Source: an archaeon
Lineage (GTDB): Archaea; Thermoproteota; Bathyarchaeia; TCS64
Length of the DNA stretch: 8,353 nucleotides
NCBI GenBank assembly: GCA_020444005.1
Contig: JAHLLU010000076.1
Location: 1-8,353, forward strand
Direction of reading: 5' to 3'
Under the pieces are notes generated by a model. It saw nothing but the letters and a program-made list of their open reading frames with translations, was not told the DNA's origin and made no database searches. The stretch's first letter is position 1. Every line of letters starts with the position of its first letter. Both the position numbers and the translations under genes were made by a program. Below, in pieces: positions 5,541-8,353 of this stretch.

Positions 5541-7586
5541 GAAAATCGCGTATATTAGTATCAGAGGTAGGAATACGTTCGCTACAAGCCCGATGACAGT
5601 AATCAAGGTGTTAAGGCTTGGTCCGGCTGTATCCTTGAATGGGTCACCTACTGTGTCTCCGATAACGGCTGCGTGGTGTGCCTCGCTTCCCTTACCGCCT
5701 AGGTGACCGTCCTCGACATACTTCTTGGCGTTGTCCCATAGCCCACCTGCGTTACTCATCAGGAGTGCGAAGACCAGTCCGCTGAAGATACATCCAGCGA
5801 GATAACCACCAAGCGCCTCGATGCCGAACACGAATCCAACTAATAGTGTAACAACGATTGCTGTTAATGTGGCTGGCAGAAGCTCCTTCAACGCTCCCGC
5901 TGTTGCAATGTCTACACATTTACCATACTCTGGCACGACTCCTTCCTTACCTTCGATCAATCCAGGGATCTCTCTGAACTGGCGACGGACTTCCTCGATC
6001 ATACGCTCCGCGTTGCGTCCAACACCCAGCATTAGCTGTGCACTGAAGACCGCGGGCATGGCTACACCTACAAGTGCTCCAAGCATTACAAGTGGGTTCA
6101 TTAGATCGAAGATTACCTCGGTTCCTAGTGTTGCCTGCGCGACTTCTTTGAAGGTAGCTAGGATGCTGATGACTGTTAGTCCAGCTGCGCCGATTGCGAA
6201 GCCCTTTGTGATGGCCTTGCTTGTGTTTCCAGCTGCATCCATCTTGTCAAGTATGTGAATTGTCTCGTGGTCAAGTCCACCCTGCTCTGCGATACCCTTG
6301 GCGTTGTCTCCGATTGGTCCAAAGCTGTCGTTTGCAACTACGATACCGACGATGCTGAGCATTCCGAATGCCGCGATACCGATTCCATATACACCGTATC
6401 CGGGGCCCATTGGGGCGGTTACCGTGTAGCTGATCCATGCCGCTAAGCCGACTCCTACCATTGGTGGGAATGTGCTGAGTAAGCCATAGCTGAATCCTGT
6501 GATGATGTTTACGGCTGCACCTGTTTGGCTACTTTCTGCTGTTAGTCTTGCGGGTGTCTTGTTGATGTCTGTGAAGTAGTCGCCTGTGAATCCAATGATG
6601 ACTCCAGCGACGAGTCCTACAGCTGATGCGTACCAGAAACGAATATCGTATCCGAGCACCATGTTGGCTGCATAACTGAGAACCAAGAATAGTCCAACTG
6701 TGACATATGTACCACGGTTCAATACTACTCCGGGGTCCTGTCCCTCCTTGACGTTTACAGTAAATATTCCAATTAGGCTAGCAATTGCACCCAAGCCTGC
6801 GTAGACTAGGGGCAACTCTATGAGGTATCCTCCAAGGACTGAGCCCAGGACTGTGACTGCCATCATGCTAGCTACGTAGCTGTCAAATAGGTCTGCACCC
6901 ATGCCGGCTACGTCTCCAACGTTGTCTCCTACGTTGTCAGCGATTACTGCTGGGTTTCTTGGGTCATCCTCATCTAGGTCAAACTCGACTTTTCCTACTA
7001 GATCTGCTCCGATGTCAGCAGTTTTTGTATAAATACCGCCGCCTGCCTTTGCGAATAGAGCTAGGGCTGAGGCTCCGAAGCTGAACCCAAGGATTACGTT
7101 GGGGTCGCCTGTTAGGAAGTAGATTATGCTGACTCCGAGGAGCGCTAAGCCGATGACGCTTGTTCCCATGACTGCGCCGCCTCTGAAGGCGATTGGGAAT
7201 GATTTGCTGATTCCCTTGCGTGCTGCGCTTGCTGCGCGTAGGTTTGCGTCTGTGGCTACGTCCATGCCCATCCATCCAGCTATTCCGCTGCAGATTGATC
7301 CGAATACGTAGCCGACTGCTAGGATCACGTTATCCATTATGTTGGCGGTTGACCAGATTGGCTCTGGTAGGAAAAGCAAGAGTACCACCGCCATTCCGGC
7401 AACGAAATACGCTAAGGTCTTATACATCCTATTGAGGAAGGCTCTTGCTCCTTCCTTTATGGCTCCGGCGACGAATTGCATCTTTTCTGTGCCTGTGTCG
7501 TGTTTCTTAACGAAATCGTGGATGTAAAAACCCGCGAGAATTGAGATTATCGCCGTTACGGGGGCGATATACCATGCTTCTATCAT
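5538..7586 (-). CDS. hppA: Membrane-bound H+-translocating pyrophosphatase, K+-independent type
   Basis: This 682-residue polytopic membrane protein (family length about 650-800) hydrolyses pyrophosphate and pumps protons outward. Near-universal motifs are present: [11 protein letters not shown] (191-201), [19 protein letters not shown] (207-225), and [18 protein letters not shown] (643-660), which hold Mg2+ and pyrophosphate. Lys457 in [10 protein letters not shown] is the residue that, as Lys rather than Ala, marks K+-independent enzymes, so an H+ pump not needing K+ is predicted. In transmembrane helix 6 the gate position reads DLFDSY, with Asp235 where most prokaryotic homologues have Glu (DLFESY). 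It starts at ATG 7586 with AAGGAG 8 bases upstream and a TATA-like box. It would recover energy from pyrophosphate released in biosynthesis, useful to an energy-limited archaeon. Confidence 0.96.
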   Translation of the reverse strand: MIEAWYIAPVTAIISILAGFYIHDFVKKHDTGTEKMQFVAGAIKEGARAFLNRMYKTLAYFVAGMAVVLLLFLPEPIWSTANIMDNVILAVGYVFGSICSGIAGWMGMDVATDANLRAASAARKGISKSFPIAFRGGAVMGTSVIGLALLGVSIIYFLTGDPNVILGFSFGASALALFAKAGGGIYTKTADIGADLVGKVEFDLDEDDPRNPAVIADNVGDNVGDVAGMGADLFDSYVASMMAVTVLGSVLGGYLIELPLVYAGLGAIASLIGIFTVNVKEGQDPGVVLNRGTYVTVGLFLVLSYAANMVLGYDIRFWYASAVGLVAGVIIGFTGDYFTDINKTPARLTAESSQTGAAVNIITGFSYGLLSTFPPMVGVGLAAWISYTVTAPMGPGYGVYGIGIAAFGMLSIVGIVVANDSFGPIGDNAKGIAEQGGLDHETIHILDKMDAAGNTSKAITKGFAIGAAGLTVISILATFKEVAQATLGTEVIFDLMNPLVMLGALVGVAMPAVFSAQLMLGVGRNAERMIEEVRRQFREIPGLIEGKEGVVPEYGKCVDIATAGALKELLPATLTAIVVTLLVGFVFGIEALGGYLAGCIFSGLVFALLMSNAGGLWDNAKKYVEDGHLGGKGSEAHHAAVIGDTVGDPFKDTAGPSLNTLITVIGLVANVFLPLILIYAIF

Positions 7587-7594
7587 ACTTGCAT

Positions 7595-7600
7595 CTCCTT
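7595..7600 (-). promoter_or_regulatory. Shine-Dalgarno site for hppA
   Basis: AAGGAG on the - strand ends 8 bases before ATG 7586. A nearer ATG at 7594-7592 is out of frame and overlaps the site itself, so 7586 is the working start. Confidence 0.65.
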
Positions 7601-7636
7601 AGGTTGATTAGTTCCTCAGAATACAGATGTTCAATC

Positions 7637-7645
7637 TATAAAAAT
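7637..7645 (-). promoter_or_regulatory. TATA-like box for hppA
   Basis: ATTTTTATA on the - strand is the best TATA box in the window. A transcript starting about 25 bases downstream would have a leader of about 27 bases containing AAGGAG. This indicates that hppA has its own promoter, separate from the P-type ATPase gene upstream of it. Confidence 0.6.
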
Positions 7646-7661
7646 CATTGGGAATAAACCC

Positions 7662-7671
7662 GGTAAATACT
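7662..7671. repeat. Direct repeat copy 1, GGTAAATACT, upstream of hppA
   Basis: This 10-base sequence recurs exactly at 7703-7712, 41 bases away (about four helical turns). This copy lies 17 bases upstream of the hppA TATA-like box, where an activator or repressor could sit. The region is AT-rich, so chance is possible. Confidence 0.4.
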
Positions 7672-7702
7672 TGACAGATTTAACACATACTATACAAAAT
7701 AT

Positions 7703-7712
7703 GGTAAATACT
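7703..7712. repeat. Direct repeat copy 2, GGTAAATACT
   Basis: Exact second copy of the sequence at 7662-7671, in the same orientation. It lies between the end of the P-type ATPase gene and the hppA promoter. Confidence 0.4.
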
Positions 7713-7731
7713 ATTAGAGAAAAGTTGGAAG
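7713..7731 (-). terminator. Pyrimidine-rich end after the P-type ATPase gene
   Basis: Just after the TAG stop the - strand reads CTTCCAACTTTTCTCTAAT, a pyrimidine-rich stretch with one four-base T-run, of the kind archaeal polymerase can terminate on. No stem precedes it, and the T-runs are short, so the call is tentative. Confidence 0.3.
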
Positions 7732-8353
7732 CTAATGCTTCCGGTGCGCCACATACTGGCGCTTGGGGATGAGCCTCTGAGGCACAATCAGGAACGCCGT
7801 GAGACTGCCCACAAAACAGACCAATAGCTGTAACCCAGATAGAGGTACTACGTGGAATATCTCGTTCAGCGAAGGTATGTATAGTATCGCGAACTGAAGA
7901 GCTAATCCAATAACTACGCTGACGAAGAGTAGCTTGTTCTCAGTCCATCCCTTGAGTCCCAGCTGGAAGATATGCTTGGTCTCGCTACGGCTCTGATATG
8001 CTAGGAGGAACTCGAAGAACACGATGCTAGTGAAAGCTACTGTTCTTGCTGTGGTTGCAGCTAGTTCAAAGTCTCCACCTGTTGTTCCTATAGTTGTGAT
8101 GTATGCCCAGAAGAAGGGTATGAAGTCGCTGATGAAGTCAACAAGCGCTGCGAATACTATAAACCGCCAGAACCGCTTCAGCATATCCTCTTTGGGGTCA
8201 CGTGGCGGATACTTCATGATATCAGGGTCCGGTGGGTCCACGCTCAAAGCGATAGCTGGTAATCCATCGGTTACCAAGTTAATCCACAGTACGTGGATAG
8301 GCAGGAAAGGCACGGGTAAGCCCAGTGCTGCTGTGACTGTGATCTCTAGGAAC
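7732..8353 (-). CDS. P-type Ca2+-transporting-like ATPase, C-terminal part (cut by right edge)
   Basis: The 206 visible residues are the C-terminal transmembrane part of a P-type cation pump. The frame is open to the window edge; GTG 8313 is an internal valine, not the start. FLEITVTAALGLP is the end of helix 5. WINLVTDGLPA supplies the Asn and Asp of helix 6 that match SERCA Asn796 and Asp800. DPPDPDIMKYPPRDPKE matches the conserved loop after it. FFEFLLAYQSRSE keeps the helix 8 Glu equivalent to SERCA Glu908. Helices 7, 9 and 10 are also recognisable. The Glu771 equivalent, the phosphorylation DKTGT site and the nucleotide domain lie outside the window. Ca2+ (P2A) is the best guess; Mn2+ or other P2-type cation use is not excluded. 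The stop at 7732-7734 is followed by a pyrimidine-rich end. Confidence 0.93.
   Translation of the reverse strand, partial: FLEITVTAALGLPVPFLPIHVLWINLVTDGLPAIALSVDPPDPDIMKYPPRDPKEDMLKRFWRFIVFAALVDFISDFIPFFWAYITTIGTTGGDFELAATTARTVAFTSIVFFEFLLAYQSRSETKHIFQLGLKGWTENKLLFVSVVIGLALQFAILYIPSLNEIFHVVPLSGLQLLVCFVGSLTAFLIVPQRLIPKRQYVAHRKH

Noticed and set aside
5821..6258. Long + strand open frame of 145 codons inside hppA
   Set aside because: It lies fully antisense to a well-conserved pyrophosphatase and has Ser/Thr/Pro/Ala-rich content typical of a mirror frame; no domain or start signal.
1..8353. CRISPR array, tRNA or rRNA gene, insertion sequence, phage or defence genes
   Set aside because: No regularly spaced repeats, tRNA-like folds, transposase or nuclease motifs, or long terminal inverted repeats were seen; gene gaps are all short (at most about 145 bases).

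Overview
The window reads as archaeal chromosome, most likely from a euryarchaeon-type lineage. The evidence is an archaeal/eukaryotic-type ribosomal protein (eL15/L15e), an archaeal YchF-like GTPase of the Obg group with a TGS domain, TATA-like boxes about 25-35 bases before starts in place of bacterial -10/-35 pairs, T-rich gene ends, and a mixture of genes with and without Shine-Dalgarno sites. The H+-pyrophosphatase and the lack of a C-terminal tail on L15e might fit a Thermoplasmata-related group, but I cannot place the organism from sequence alone. There are seven confidently recognised genes, one of them cut by the right edge, plus a doubtful gene tail at the left edge. I see no tRNA, rRNA, CRISPR array, insertion sequence or phage gene.

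Left half, + strand: a YchF-like GTPase (133-1344) and a short-form D-3-phosphoglycerate dehydrogenase, SerA (1351-2271), are separated by 6 bases and look co-transcribed. Both start at TTG, and both have an out-of-frame ATG mini-ORF lying across the start. After a T-rich end comes a perfect 18-bp palindrome (2299-2316) next to a TATA-like box. This leads to a second pair that overlaps by ATGA: a UDP-galactopyranose-mutase/protoporphyrinogen-oxidase-like flavoprotein (2356-3630) and a family 2 glycosyltransferase (3627-4355). The pair is probably a small sugar or cell-surface glycan module.

Right half, - strand: a GNAT acetyltransferase (4352-4882) runs convergently into the glycosyltransferase, and their two stop codons share the bases TTAA. 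Behind it lie L15e (5015-5464, shorter than usual), a membrane H+-translocating pyrophosphatase, HppA (5538-7586), and the C-terminal part of a P-type Ca2+-transporter-like ATPase (7732 to beyond 8353). L15e and hppA each have their own TATA-like box and Shine-Dalgarno site. The two ion pumps are neighbours but appear to be transcribed separately.

Most of the content is core metabolism, translation and ion transport. The points worth a second look are the palindromic promoter of the flavoprotein/glycosyltransferase pair, the paired TTG starts with overlapping ATG mini-ORFs, the tail-less L15e, the unusual pump and metal-site residues, and a strong change in third-codon-position use along individual genes.
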